Below, one piece after another: positions 9,131 through 18,364 of a DNA stretch of 64,000 bases (position 1 is the first letter of the stretch; the number at the start of each line of letters is the position of its first letter). Source of the DNA: Mucilaginibacter flavidus (GTDB taxonomy: Bacteria > Bacteroidota > Bacteroidia > Sphingobacteriales > Sphingobacteriaceae). The position numbers and the translations under genes are program-made. The notes under the pieces are model-generated. The model saw nothing but the letters and a program-made list of their open reading frames with translations. It was not told the origin of the DNA and did not search any database. Where the stretch lies: the NCBI RefSeq assembly GCF_024055575.1, contig NZ_JAMXOE010000032.1, forward strand, positions 1 through 64,000, read 5' to 3'.

Positions 9131-9715
9131 CTAATTTTTCAGGCTCAACTCTTTGCTTTGCATCATTTTGCGCAGGTTATTAAGCGCGTATCGCATACGG
9201 CCAAGGGCGGTATTGATGCTCACATCGGTAATATCGGCAATTTCTTTAAAGCTCATATCGCCAAAGTGGCGCATAATCAACACCTCTTTTTGCTCGGCAG
9301 GTAACAGGTGTATTAATGATTTCAGGTCTTTATACGTTTGCTCTCTAACCATGCGGTCTTCGGTGCTTTCATCATAATTGCCTAACACTTCAAAAATATC
9401 AAAATCATCACCATTGCTAACCATCGGCGCCCGTTTTTCACGGCGGAAATGGTCGATCACTAAATTATGGGCAATACGTGTTACCCAAGGCAAAAACTTA
9501 CCTTCTTCGTTATATTTTCCGGCTTTTAAGGTATTTATCACCTTAATAAAGGTATCCTGAAAAATATCTTCGGCAAGATATTCGTCTTTAACAAGCAAAT
9601 AAATGGAAGTGTATATTTTTGATTGGTAGCGGCGAATTAATTCAACCAGCCCTCCTTCATCACCCGCAATGTAAAGATGGATTAAATCCTGGTCACTCTT
9701 CAATTGAAAATCCAT
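9131..9715 (-). CDS. ECF-type RNA polymerase sigma factor
   Basis: A 194-residue sigma-70-family factor. Region 2 (residues about 20-90) contains LVKDEYLAEDIFQDTFIKV and LPWVTRIAHNLVIDHFRR. Region 4 (about 130-185) contains LPAEQKEVLIMRHFGDMSF with the HTH segment EIADITDVSINTALGRM. No anti-sigma gene is adjacent. Close homologues are widespread in Bacteroidota and often annotated as general or stress sigma factors. It is monocistronic, with a terminator just downstream. Confidence 0.93.
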   Translation of the reverse strand: MDFQLKSDQDLIHLYIAGDEGGLVELIRRYQSKIYTSIYLLVKDEYLAEDIFQDTFIKVINTLKAGKYNEEGKFLPWVTRIAHNLVIDHFRREKRAPMVSNGDDFDIFEVLGNYDESTEDRMVREQTYKDLKSLIHLLPAEQKEVLIMRHFGDMSFKEIADITDVSINTALGRMRYALNNLRKMMQSKELSLKN

Positions 9716-10173
9716 AGAAAACTACTTACTTAAGTATTTAAATATTTTATTAAAGTAGAGTTTTTTCTATAGCGTTATCTTTTAGGGATTAAAAAAATGT
9801 TATCCCAAATAAAACAAATTATCACCAAATAAACAAATATTATTTTTCACGATAAATATTTTTCATTGTTTTATGTGGTTAAAACATAGACTGAAAGCAT
9901 TTCAAAAGGTTTTAGCGACAATTGTCAGCACAATGCAAACTATTTAGTAAATAGGCAGATAACACCCCACTAATTCTAAAACTCATTTGGATTCTGCTAA
10001 ATATTTTAGGATTTTTGCATTTTGGGCGAAAGTTCATGCTTGATGGTTCATAGTTCATAGCCGGAATGCTATTTGCTGTGAAAAAGCACGCCAAAACTAT
10101 CCTCAATAACTGTCTGTAGTTCATTAGGTAACCTTTTATTGCCATGAACTATGAACCATGAACTATGAACTAA
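9716..10173. other. Intergenic region between the sigma-factor gene and uvrA
   Basis: 458 bases with no supported gene. It is AT-rich and should contain the promoters of the divergent ECF sigma gene (minus) and uvrA (plus). Its right third is a fold-back repeat, described separately. A 77-codon minus-strand reading frame crosses it but resembles no protein. Confidence 0.6.
10031..10171. repeat. Fold-back repeat with heptamer-based arms
   Basis: Two 31-base inverted arms, 10031-10061 and 10141-10171, match at 27 of 31 positions around a 79-base centre. Each arm is itself built of a 7-base unit close to GTTCATA. The right arm ends 2 bases before the uvrA start codon, so it must lie in the uvrA leader or promoter. 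No transposase or target duplication is seen. It may be a MITE-like or extragenic palindromic element. Confidence 0.6.
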
Positions 10174-13098
10174 ATGGAAGAAGCAGAAAAAGACCCTCAA
10201 CATCATATTATTATAAAAGGCGCCCGGGTACACAATCTTAAAAATATGGATGTGGCCATACCTAAAAACAAGCTGGTGGTGATCACCGGTATGTCGGGTT
10301 CGGGTAAGTCGTCGCTGGCTTTTGATACGCTTTATGCGGAAGGGCAGCGCCGCTATGTTGAAAGCCTTTCATCATACGCACGCCAGTTTTTGGGCCGTAT
10401 GAACAAGCCCGATGTTGACTATATTAAAGGAATTGCCCCGGCAATAGCTATCGAGCAAAAAGTCATCACTTCAAACCCACGGTCAACCGTTGGTACATCA
10501 ACTGAAATTTACGATTATTTAAAGCTTCTGTTTTCCCGTATCGGTAAAACAATTTCGCCGGTATCAGGCGGTTTGGTAAAAAAAGATTCGGTTACTGATG
10601 TCATTAATTTCATCATGACGCTGCCGGCCGAAACCATGGTGACTATACTTTGCCCGCTTTACCCGCACAATAACCGCAGCCTGAAAGAAGAGTTGGCCGT
10701 ATTGATGCAAAAAGGCTTTGTGAGGGTCGAATTCCGTGGCAAGCTTTCTAAAATCGAAGACCTGCTGGAAGACATGAGCATTGTTGACGATGGCAGCTGG
10801 CTGGTTGAAGAAGTAAACGGGGAAGAAGTTGAGGTGAAAGCGAAAGCTGTGAAGACCAAGGCAAAAAGCAAAAAGGCGGAAGTCGTGGCCGACGAGACTA
10901 CTCCTCAAGCGGCAATCCAAACGGTCAGAATCGTAATCGACCGTATCTCCAAAAACGAAGAAGACGAGACCTATAGCCGTCTTGGCGACTCGATACAAAC
11001 TGCTTTTTTTGAAGGCAAAGGCGATTGTTATGTACGTTACACCGAGCCGGATGCCGAAGCCGAAACAGAGCGTTTTTTTTGCGACAGGTTTGAGCTGGAT
11101 GGCATCCGCTTTGAAGAACCTACGCCAAACTTTTTCAGCTTTAACAACCCTTACGGAGCCTGTAAACGCTGCGAAGGCTATGGCAAAGTAATTGGCATAG
11201 ATGAGGACCTGGTAATACCCGATAAAAGCAAAAGCATTTACGAAGGTGCCATTGCCCCATGGCGCGGCGAAAAAATGCGCGAATGGAACGACAACCTGGT
11301 TAAAAGCGCTTTGAAGTTTGATTTTCCAATCCATCGCCAATATAATTTCCTGACCGAAAAAGAGCAGCAATTGCTTTGGATCGGCAACCAGTACTTCCGT
11401 GGCCTTAACGAGTTTTTTAAGGAGATGGAGGAGCAAACCTACAAAATTCAGTATAGGGTTTTGCTATCGCGATACAGGGGTAAAACTACCTGCCCGGAAT
11501 GTAAGGGCAGCCGGTTGAGGAAAGATGCATCTTATGTGAAAATTAATGGCAAATCAATAACCGATGTGGTTTTGATGGCTTTGGATAAGGCATTGGATTT
11601 CTTTCAAACCATTGAACTTAACGAAACCGATGCAAAAGTAGGCAAGCGCCTGCTGATGGAAATAACCAACCGCCTCTTGTTTTTAAATGATGTTGGTTTA
11701 AGCTATTTAACGCTTAACAGGCTGTCAAACACACTTTCGGGTGGTGAGTCGCAGCGTATTAACCTGGCAACCTCGCTGGGCAGTAGCCTGGTGGGCTCTG
11801 TGTACGTGTTGGATGAGCCAAGCATCGGTTTGCATCCGCGCGATACGCAACGCTTAATAGGCGTGTTAAAATCGCTGCGCGATGTAGGCAATACCGTTTT
11901 GGTGGTTGAGCATGAGGAAGAAATAATGAAAGCCGCCGACCATGTAATTGACATTGGCCCCGAAGCCGGCACACATGGCGGTAACCTGGTTTTCAGCGGC
12001 ACGTACGATGAGATTTTAAAGGATGATAAAAGCTTAACCGGTCGTTATCTGAGCGGGAAGGAGCAAATTGCAATCCCGGCAAGCCGCCGTAAATGGAACG
12101 ATTTTATCGAGATAAAAGGAGCAAGGGAAAATAACCTGCAGCACGTAAATGCCAAATTCCCACTGGGCGTTTTAACGGTTGTCACCGGTGTATCCGGCTC
12201 GGGTAAAACCAGTTTGGTAAAACGGATATTAGCCCCTGCGCTTCAAAAAACCTTGGGTAACTACAATGCCGAACAAACCGGCGCCTACGACAGTATTGAG
12301 GGCGATTACCAGAAAATTGAACAGGTTGAAATGGTTGACCAGAACCCGATAGGCCGCTCGTCGCGCTCGAACCCGGTTACTTATGTAAAAGCCTGGGATG
12401 AGATACGAAACCTGTATGCCGCATTGCCGGTTGCCAAAGCTGCCGGTTTAAAGCCATCGGCATTCTCATTTAACGTTGAGGGCGGTCGATGCGATGTTTG
12501 CCAGGGCGAAGGCGAGGTGAAGATTGAGATGCAGTTTATGGCCGATATTTTCCTGACCTGCGAAACCTGTGGCGGCAAACGCTTTAAACAACATATCCTC
12601 GACGTTACCTACCAGGATAAAAACGTATCTGAAGTGCTGGGCATGACCATTGAGGAGGGTCTGGAGTTTTTTGCTAAAGAGCCTAAAATCATCGCCAAAA
12701 TAAAACCTTTAATGGATGTTGGCCTGGGCTATGTGCAACTGGGACAATCGTCAAATACCTTATCAGGCGGCGAGGCACAACGGATAAAGCTGGCATCGTT
12801 CCTGGTTAAGGGCAACAATACCCACAAGACACTATTTATTTTTGACGAGCCGACTACAGGCCTGCATTTTGCCGATATCAAAAAGCTGCTCAAATCATTC
12901 GATGCCCTGCTCGAACATGGTAATACCATCATCGTTATTGAGCACAACATGGATGTTATTAAGTGCGCCGACTGGGTAATAGATATCGGCCCCGAGGGCG
13001 GGGACCGCGGCGGTAAAGTTGTATTTGAAGGCGTACCGGAGAATTTGATTAAGGAAAAAGATAGTTATACTGGTAGGTTTTTGAAAGAACGCTTCTAA
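10174..13098 (+). CDS. uvrA: Excinuclease ABC subunit UvrA
   Basis: A 974-residue damage-recognition ATPase of nucleotide excision repair. It contains two ABC ATPase modules, with Walker A motifs GMSGSGKSS (about 40) and GVSGSGKTS (about 674), and signature motifs LSGGESQR and LSGGEAQR. Zinc-module cysteines are visible in CKRC, CPEC, CDVC and CETC. The first zinc module appears to have one Cys (FFCDRF) where many UvrA proteins have a CxxC pair. A Lys/Ala/Val-rich low-complexity insert lies near residues 218-240. The next gene follows with its own promoter. Confidence 0.97.
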   Translation: MEEAEKDPQHHIIIKGARVHNLKNMDVAIPKNKLVVITGMSGSGKSSLAFDTLYAEGQRRYVESLSSYARQFLGRMNKPDVDYIKGIAPAIAIEQKVITSNPRSTVGTSTEIYDYLKLLFSRIGKTISPVSGGLVKKDSVTDVINFIMTLPAETMVTILCPLYPHNNRSLKEELAVLMQKGFVRVEFRGKLSKIEDLLEDMSIVDDGSWLVEEVNGEEVEVKAKAVKTKAKSKKAEVVADETTPQAAIQTVRIVIDRISKNEEDETYSRLGDSIQTAFFEGKGDCYVRYTEPDAEAETERFFCDRFELDGIRFEEPTPNFFSFNNPYGACKRCEGYGKVIGIDEDLVIPDKSKSIYEGAIAPWRGEKMREWNDNLVKSALKFDFPIHRQYNFLTEKEQQLLWIGNQYFRGLNEFFKEMEEQTYKIQYRVLLSRYRGKTTCPECKGSRLRKDASYVKINGKSITDVVLMALDKALDFFQTIELNETDAKVGKRLLMEITNRLLFLNDVGLSYLTLNRLSNTLSGGESQRINLATSLGSSLVGSVYVLDEPSIGLHPRDTQRLIGVLKSLRDVGNTVLVVEHEEEIMKAADHVIDIGPEAGTHGGNLVFSGTYDEILKDDKSLTGRYLSGKEQIAIPASRRKWNDFIEIKGARENNLQHVNAKFPLGVLTVVTGVSGSGKTSLVKRILAPALQKTLGNYNAEQTGAYDSIEGDYQKIEQVEMVDQNPIGRSSRSNPVTYVKAWDEIRNLYAALPVAKAAGLKPSAFSFNVEGGRCDVCQGEGEVKIEMQFMADIFLTCETCGGKRFKQHILDVTYQDKNVSEVLGMTIEEGLEFFAKEPKIIAKIKPLMDVGLGYVQLGQSSNTLSGGEAQRIKLASFLVKGNNTHKTLFIFDEPTTGLHFADIKKLLKSFDALLEHGNTIIVIEHNMDVIKCADWVIDIGPEGGDRGGKVVFEGVPENLIKEKDSYTGRFLKERF

Positions 13099-13103
13099 TA
13101 AAC

Positions 13104-13137
13104 TTTGTTTTATTCCTGAATTACTGGTTTATATTTG
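13104..13137 (+). promoter_or_regulatory. Promoter (TTTG-N22-TATATTTG), near-leaderless
   Basis: A -33 TTTG at 13104-13107 and a -7 TATATTTG at 13130-13137 are separated by 22 bases, a good Bacteroidota promoter. The ATG at 13141 follows after only 3 bases, so the transcript probably starts at or next to the start codon. Confidence 0.65.
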
Positions 13138-13140
13138 ACT

Positions 13141-13788
13141 ATGGATAAGATAGTGCTCAAAGAAAACTTGTTTGTAACCCCTTTGGGCACGATTAAATGT
13201 GGAATAGCAGGAACTGAAGGCTACTGGGCCTTAATTGGTGAAGCGAGCTACGAGCATGGGCAATCACAAACTATAGGCACTCATTCACACCGAATTGAAT
13301 TAGTAACCTTTAAAAGGAAACTGCCATTGTATAATGGTGAATCGCTTGCCGATACCATGGGATGGCTTTGGCGGATAGAAAAAATCTCATCACGATTTAA
13401 TCCGATTGAATTATATTGTCAATTAACTGACTATGATAAAAATGTTGAATTCGGTTTTTCAGCCGGAGAACATTTGGACAGTGTTGAGGTAAACGATAAT
13501 GAATGGGTATTGCATATTGGCGTGGAAGACGGCGAAATTATACAATACCGGGCATCTCAAAACGACGGAATGCCTGCCCGATTTGAGGATAGCTTTGGTT
13601 TTTCCAACTCCCCGCATCAGCAGCAGCGCGAAGGATTTCTGACACCTATCCCTGATTTAAATGAAGGAGAGCATATTCATTTACATTATATAACTGCCTT
13701 TGATAGAAAAAACCGGGAAAGTGTAAATACCTGGTTAGCTGTCGATATGTTTAAACGAGATATTGAAAATTGGATTGGAATCTGGTAG
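13141..13788 (+). CDS. Hypothetical protein
   Basis: A 215-residue soluble protein that I do not recognise. It has no signal peptide or membrane helix. The N-terminal half is beta-rich (VTPLGTIKCGIAG, YWALIGEASYE); the C-terminal half has GEHIHLHYITAFDRKN and ends with an aromatic VDMFKRDIENWIGIW segment. The ATG at 13141 is preferred to an in-frame TTG at 13135, which is part of the -7 box. It may be an immunity or stress protein, but nothing in the sequence proves that. Confidence 0.7.
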   Translation: MDKIVLKENLFVTPLGTIKCGIAGTEGYWALIGEASYEHGQSQTIGTHSHRIELVTFKRKLPLYNGESLADTMGWLWRIEKISSRFNPIELYCQLTDYDKNVEFGFSAGEHLDSVEVNDNEWVLHIGVEDGEIIQYRASQNDGMPARFEDSFGFSNSPHQQQREGFLTPIPDLNEGEHIHLHYITAFDRKNRESVNTWLAVDMFKRDIENWIGIW

Positions 13789-13858
13789 TTGATTGGGAGA
13801 AATGACTACACCGATTGTTTATCTAAATCGGTGTAATCATCCTCAAATCAGTGAAATC

Positions 13859-15778
13859 TTAATATATATACCTCACAAACGCTTCCATAGCCTCATACTC
13901 AGCCATGCCCAATTTATCATAAGCACGTGCAGTTTCCCTTGTGCGGTCTTCAGCCCTCACCCAAAACTCCCTGGCATCATCGCCCGGGAATACTGGTCTG
14001 TCTTTTTGGCTCTGGTGCTTAAAGATGGCATTGCGCTTGCGGATCACTTCCTGTGGTGAAAGTGGTACGGCCATTTCAATCTCATGCGTTTCAAACTCCA
14101 GCCAGGCACCGCGGTACATCCACAGCCAGCAGTCTTTTACCCAGTCCTCTGTTTTTTGCAGTTCTTTCAAGGCACCTAATATGATGTTGAAACAAACCAG
14201 GTGGGTGCCGTTCGGGTCGGCAAAGTCGCCGGCGGCAAATATTTGCTGGGGTTTTACTTTGTTCAGCAGTTCGATGGTTAGCTTGATATCGGCTTCGCCG
14301 GCGGTATTCTTTTTTATTTTGCCGGTTTCGTAAAACGGCAGCGCCATAAAGTGGATATGATCATCTTCGAGGCCTGCATACCTTGCTCCCGAGATGGCTT
14401 CTGTTTTGCGGATGAAACCTTTTACATCCCTTATTTCTTTGGTATCAATTTGATTTGGCTGCTTGGTCGGCATAAAGGCACGCATGTCTTCATACACTTT
14501 CTTTAGTTTGGTATTATCATCGCCTATGCTTTGGTTAAAGTCGATGGCAAATTCAACAAATCTTAGTACATCATCATCCCATACGGCGGTATTACCCGAT
14601 GTCTGGTAGGCTACATGTACATCATGCCCCTGATCGACTAAACGAATAAAAGTGCCACCCATCGAGATCACATCATCGTCCGGGTGTGGTGAAAAAATGA
14701 TGGAACGTTTCCTTGCAGGTTCTGCCCGTTCCGGTCTTTGGCTGTCGTCCGCGTCAGGTTTGCCGCCCGGCCAGCCGGTGATGGTGTGCTGCAACTGGTT
14801 AAATATATCGATGTTGATATTATAAACCGGGCCCTGTTCAACGGCAAGTTGCGCCATGCCGTGGTTATTGTAATCTTCTTCGGTAAGTTTTAATATGGGT
14901 TTGCCCAGGTTATCGGCCAGCCAGATAACGGCTTTCTTTTTCATGCTGTTTTCCCAAACACAATCTTTTACCAGCCATGGGGTATTGAAGCGGGTTAAAC
15001 CACTTGCTGCAGGTGCGTCCAGTACAAACTCCACATTGTCCGATAACTGCAAATAAGTAGCCGGCACTTCGCCCGACATTTCGCCTTCTACCGCTTTTTT
15101 AATGATTGGTGCTTTCTTCAGGCTCCAGGCCATCAGGATGATTTCACGGGCTTTGAAGATGGTGCCGATACCCATGGTAATGGCTTTGGTGGGCACGTTT
15201 TGCTTACCACCGAAATCGCGGGAGGCATCATTCCGGGTCAAATCGTCCAAAGTTACCAGGCGCGTTCCCGAGTTTGGGGCCGAGCCCGGCTCGTTAAAAC
15301 CGATGTGGCCGGTACGGCCTATACCTAGTATCTGCAGATCCAGTCCGCCCAGGGCGGTTATCTTTTTCTCGTATTCCAAACAAAAACCTGCAACGGCATC
15401 CAGGTCCAGTGTACCATCGGGGATATGCACGTTCTTTTTATCGATATCGACATGGTTGAACAGGTTTTCGTTCATGAACGTTACATAACTCTGTGCGGCA
15501 TTGGGCTGCATGGGGTAGTACTCGTCCAAATTAAAAGTGATCACGTTTTTGAAGGTTAAGCCTTCCTGCTGGTGCAGGCGAACAAGTTCGGCATAAACAT
15601 TAATTGGGGTTACACCGGTGGCAAGGCCAAGCACTGTTTTTTCGCCTTTTTCCGTCTTGCTTTTGATCAGCTTTGCTATCCGCTGCGCTACCGCTACCGA
15701 CGCTTCCTGCTGGTTGTCGTACACCGTTACCGGCAACTTCTCATAACGTGTCTCTTCTAATAAATTTAATCGGGCCAT
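13859..15778 (-). CDS. nagB: Glucosamine-6-phosphate deaminase fused to a PIG-L deacetylase-like domain
   Basis: A 639-residue two-domain protein. Residues about 1-280 are a NagB isomerase/deaminase domain, which converts glucosamine-6-phosphate to fructose-6-phosphate and ammonia. Its motifs are LGLATGVTP, FNLDEYYP and GIGRTGHIGFNEPGS. Residues about 370-639 are a PIG-L/LmbE-like zinc hydrolase domain, with the metal motif SPHPDDD and later a GTHLVC segment. This fused form is common in Bacteroidota; the role of the second domain is not established. The ATG at 15778 starts the conserved MARLNLLEETRYEKLPV. A structured leader lies upstream. Confidence 0.93.
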   Translation of the reverse strand: MARLNLLEETRYEKLPVTVYDNQQEASVAVAQRIAKLIKSKTEKGEKTVLGLATGVTPINVYAELVRLHQQEGLTFKNVITFNLDEYYPMQPNAAQSYVTFMNENLFNHVDIDKKNVHIPDGTLDLDAVAGFCLEYEKKITALGGLDLQILGIGRTGHIGFNEPGSAPNSGTRLVTLDDLTRNDASRDFGGKQNVPTKAITMGIGTIFKAREIILMAWSLKKAPIIKKAVEGEMSGEVPATYLQLSDNVEFVLDAPAASGLTRFNTPWLVKDCVWENSMKKKAVIWLADNLGKPILKLTEEDYNNHGMAQLAVEQGPVYNINIDIFNQLQHTITGWPGGKPDADDSQRPERAEPARKRSIIFSPHPDDDVISMGGTFIRLVDQGHDVHVAYQTSGNTAVWDDDVLRFVEFAIDFNQSIGDDNTKLKKVYEDMRAFMPTKQPNQIDTKEIRDVKGFIRKTEAISGARYAGLEDDHIHFMALPFYETGKIKKNTAGEADIKLTIELLNKVKPQQIFAAGDFADPNGTHLVCFNIILGALKELQKTEDWVKDCWLWMYRGAWLEFETHEIEMAVPLSPQEVIRKRNAIFKHQSQKDRPVFPGDDAREFWVRAEDRTRETARAYDKLGMAEYEAMEAFVRYIY

Positions 15779-15830
15779 TTTGGGTTGGTTGTGTTTATTT
15801 ATAATAGGGTTTAAAAAAAGCATTACAAAG

Positions 15831-15856
15831 AAAATCCCCGCCTGGGCGAGGATTTT
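15831..15856 (-). promoter_or_regulatory. Terminator-like hairpin in the nagB leader
   Basis: On the minus strand the arms AAAATCCTCGCC and GGCGGGGATTTT pair along their whole length with one G-U pair; the plus-strand version has a mismatch instead. A run of seven T follows about 11 bases later, before the nagB ATG at 15778. A minus-strand -7 box TAAGTTTG at 15949-15942 would give a leader of about 160 bases containing this hairpin. It may be an attenuator or an mRNA-stability element. Confidence 0.5.
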
Positions 15857-16117
15857 TCAAACCAATTTAACTATAATTCTCCTTACCGACATAAGGCTGA
15901 CATAAAGTTCGATGTGATGAAGTGCAATACATTATTCAAAACAAACTTAATAAAGTAATTCATATAATCCTAATACTTTTTAAAATATTTTAATAAGTGT
16001 TATGGAATTGTTAATATGTGGTAAGTACGCTCGCAAATACACGTGCTTTATCCAATTAAATTACTTTATCTTAGCGTAAAGAAGCCACGCCAGCCTATAA
16101 CGTCATCAAAACAGGCA

Positions 16118-16327
16118 ATGAAAAAATATAGGAATTTAATAATAGGCCTATTAATAATTGCACTGGGAATTGGGATGTTCTTTTTTGGGGTTGCAATGTT
16201 CACTTACCAAGGCAACCACTTAAACCCCATTATAAGCAAATTGGGGATGTATTCATTTATAGGCTGGCTACCCACAATAGGTATTGGAGTATTTATCATA
16301 CTTTTAAAGAAAATTTTTCGCGATTAG
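16118..16327 (+). CDS. Small membrane protein, two predicted helices
   Basis: A 69-residue protein with two hydrophobic segments (about 8-30 and 44-63), a short loop and a basic C-terminus LLKKIFRD. No family is recognised. The ATG at 16118 opens MKKYRNLIIG, a plausible insertion start. An in-frame extension to 16043 adds 25 residues that look like untranslated sequence. Confidence 0.5.
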   Translation: MKKYRNLIIGLLIIALGIGMFFFGVAMFTYQGNHLNPIISKLGMYSFIGWLPTIGIGVFIILLKKIFRD

Positions 16328-16427
16328 AATTCCCCTGCTTCTGCAATTCCTATATTTTATCATTAACATCAATAGTATATTCACGAATAACTTTTTAAAT
16401 TAGCGTTGACTTAACTGACCTATTAAT

Positions 16428-18295
16428 ATGAAACAACTCCTACTTTTAACAGGGTTTGTGCTGTGCTGCACTTTTGCATTCGCCCAGCCGCCTAAAGACA
16501 CTGCCTACATCCGCGACCATTACACCAAAATGGAAAAATACATCCCCATGCGCGATGGTAAAACCTGTTTACTTCTATTTACGTGCCCAAAGATCAATCA
16601 AAAAAATACCCTATCCTGATGACTCGTACGCCGTACACTGTATCGCCGTACGGCGAAAACAACTACCGCAGGTCGCTGGGGCAAAACACATTGTTGTTGG
16701 AGGAAGGCTTTATTTTTGTATACCAGGACGTGCGTGGCAAGTGGATGAGCGAAGGAGATTTTATCGATGTTCGCCCCGATATCGCCAACAAAAAAGGCAA
16801 CCAGGTGGATGAAAGCTCTGATACTTACGATACCATAGACTGGCTGATAAAAAACCTGCCTAACAACAACGGCAAGGTTGGTATCGAGGGTATTTCTTAC
16901 CCCGGCTTTTATTCAACCGCATCGTTGCCAAACGCGCACCCGGCATTGAAGGCCGTATCCCCTCAAGCCCCGGTTACTGATTGGTTTATAGGCGATGATT
17001 TTCATCACAACGGTGCACTGTTTTTGATGGACGCGTTCTCGTTTATTACCAGTTTCGGTGTGCCAAGGCCGCAGCCAATTACCCCGGCGCAATTTAAAAC
17101 AGGCATCAAGTTTAAATACACCGATAATTATAAGTTTTATTTAAAGATGGGCGCTTTGCCAAATTATAAAACCCACTACTTTGGCGATTCGGTAAAGTTT
17201 TGGAACGATATGATGGCGCATCCAAATTACGACAGCTTTTGGCAGGCTATGAATATTCGTCCACATTTAAAAAAGCTTACGCCTGCTACTATGGTTGTGG
17301 GGGGCTTTTTTGATGCCGAAGATTGTTTTGGCGCATTGCATGTGTTTGACGCAATCGAAAAACAAAACCCGGCAAGTCATCCAAACACGCTGGTTATGGG
17401 TCCGTGGTACCATGGCGGCTGGGAAAGCCCCGACATGCAGCACTTCGGTGACCAGGATTTTGGCTCCAACACCAGCAAATGGTTCCGCGAAAACCTGGAG
17501 CTGCCGTTTTTTAAATATTACCTGAAAGGTGAGGGTGAAAATACTTTACCAAAAGCAGCCATCTATATTTCGGGCAGCAATGAATGGAAGAAGTTCAGCA
17601 AATGGCCGCCAGAAAATTCAACAGAAAAAACAATGTACCTGCATGCCAATGGTAAGCTATCGTTTGACGCGCCAACAAGCGGCGAAGGTTTTGATGAATA
17701 TGTCAGCGACCCCAGTTCGCCCGTACCTTACCAGGATGGCGTTCAACGTGGCCGTACCAGGGAATACATGCTCGACGACCAGCGTTTCGCCGAGCGCCGC
17801 CCCGATGTAAAAACATATCAAACAGATACACTATCAAGCGATATAACTTTGACCGGCCCGGTAGTTGCCGATTTACTAACATCGATAAGTACTACCGATG
17901 CCGATTACGTAGTTAAACTGATTGACGTGTTCCCGGATAATTATCCTGCCCCAACACCCAACCCTAAAAGCGTCCAGTTGGCCGGCTATGAAATGCTGGT
18001 GCGCGGCGAAATTTTCAGGGGTAAATATCGCAACTCGTTCGAAAAGCCGGAGCCGTTTGTACCGGGCAAGGTAACCGAGGTTAAATATAACCTGCCCGAT
18101 GTAGGCCATACATTCAGGAAAGGGCACCGCATCATGATACAGATACAAAGCTCATGGTTCCCGCTGGCCGACCGTAACCCGCAAAAATTTGTGGATATTA
18201 CTCAGGCTAAAGATTCGGATTTTCAGAAATCGAATATCAGGATATACCATGACGGGCAAAATAAATCGAGTATAAAAGTTACAGTATTAGAATAG
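16428..18295 (+). pseudogene. Exported CocE/NonD (peptidase S15) hydrolase, frameshifted
   Basis: Two adjoining frames encode one protein of about 622 residues. The first (from ATG 16428) gives a signal peptide ending FAFAQ and reaches IPMRDGK. The second, open to 18295, continues as the family sequence FTSIYVPKDQSKKYP. The break is at the A-run 16560-16563: five A instead of four would restore DGKNLFTSIY. The remainder is intact, with GISYPGF (nucleophile Ser) and GPWYHGGW (His). S15-like enzymes hydrolyse X-Pro dipeptidyl, ester or amide bonds. The gene is either decayed by one base or affected by a homopolymer sequencing error; the intact remainder favours the latter. Confidence 0.85.
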
Positions 18296-18326
18296 GGATT
18301 TCACCGATTAAAAAACAAAAGAACCC

Positions 18327-18354
18327 GCGGTCTGTGTCTTCACAGACCGCTTTT
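18327..18354 (+). terminator. Intrinsic terminator after the S15 gene
   Basis: A perfect 10-bp stem GCGGTCTGTG/CACAGACCGC with a TCTT loop is followed by TTTT. It lies 32 bases past the S15 stop and just before the M1 gene. Confidence 0.85.
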
Positions 18355-18364
18355 AAAACATAAA

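Noticed and set aside
9912-10145. 77-codon minus-strand reading frame upstream of uvrA
   Set aside because: It runs through the fold-back repeat and resembles no protein; the gap is better explained as promoters plus a repeat.
10564-11436. 290-codon frame antisense to uvrA
   Set aside because: It is a shadow of the conserved uvrA frame with no matching domain.
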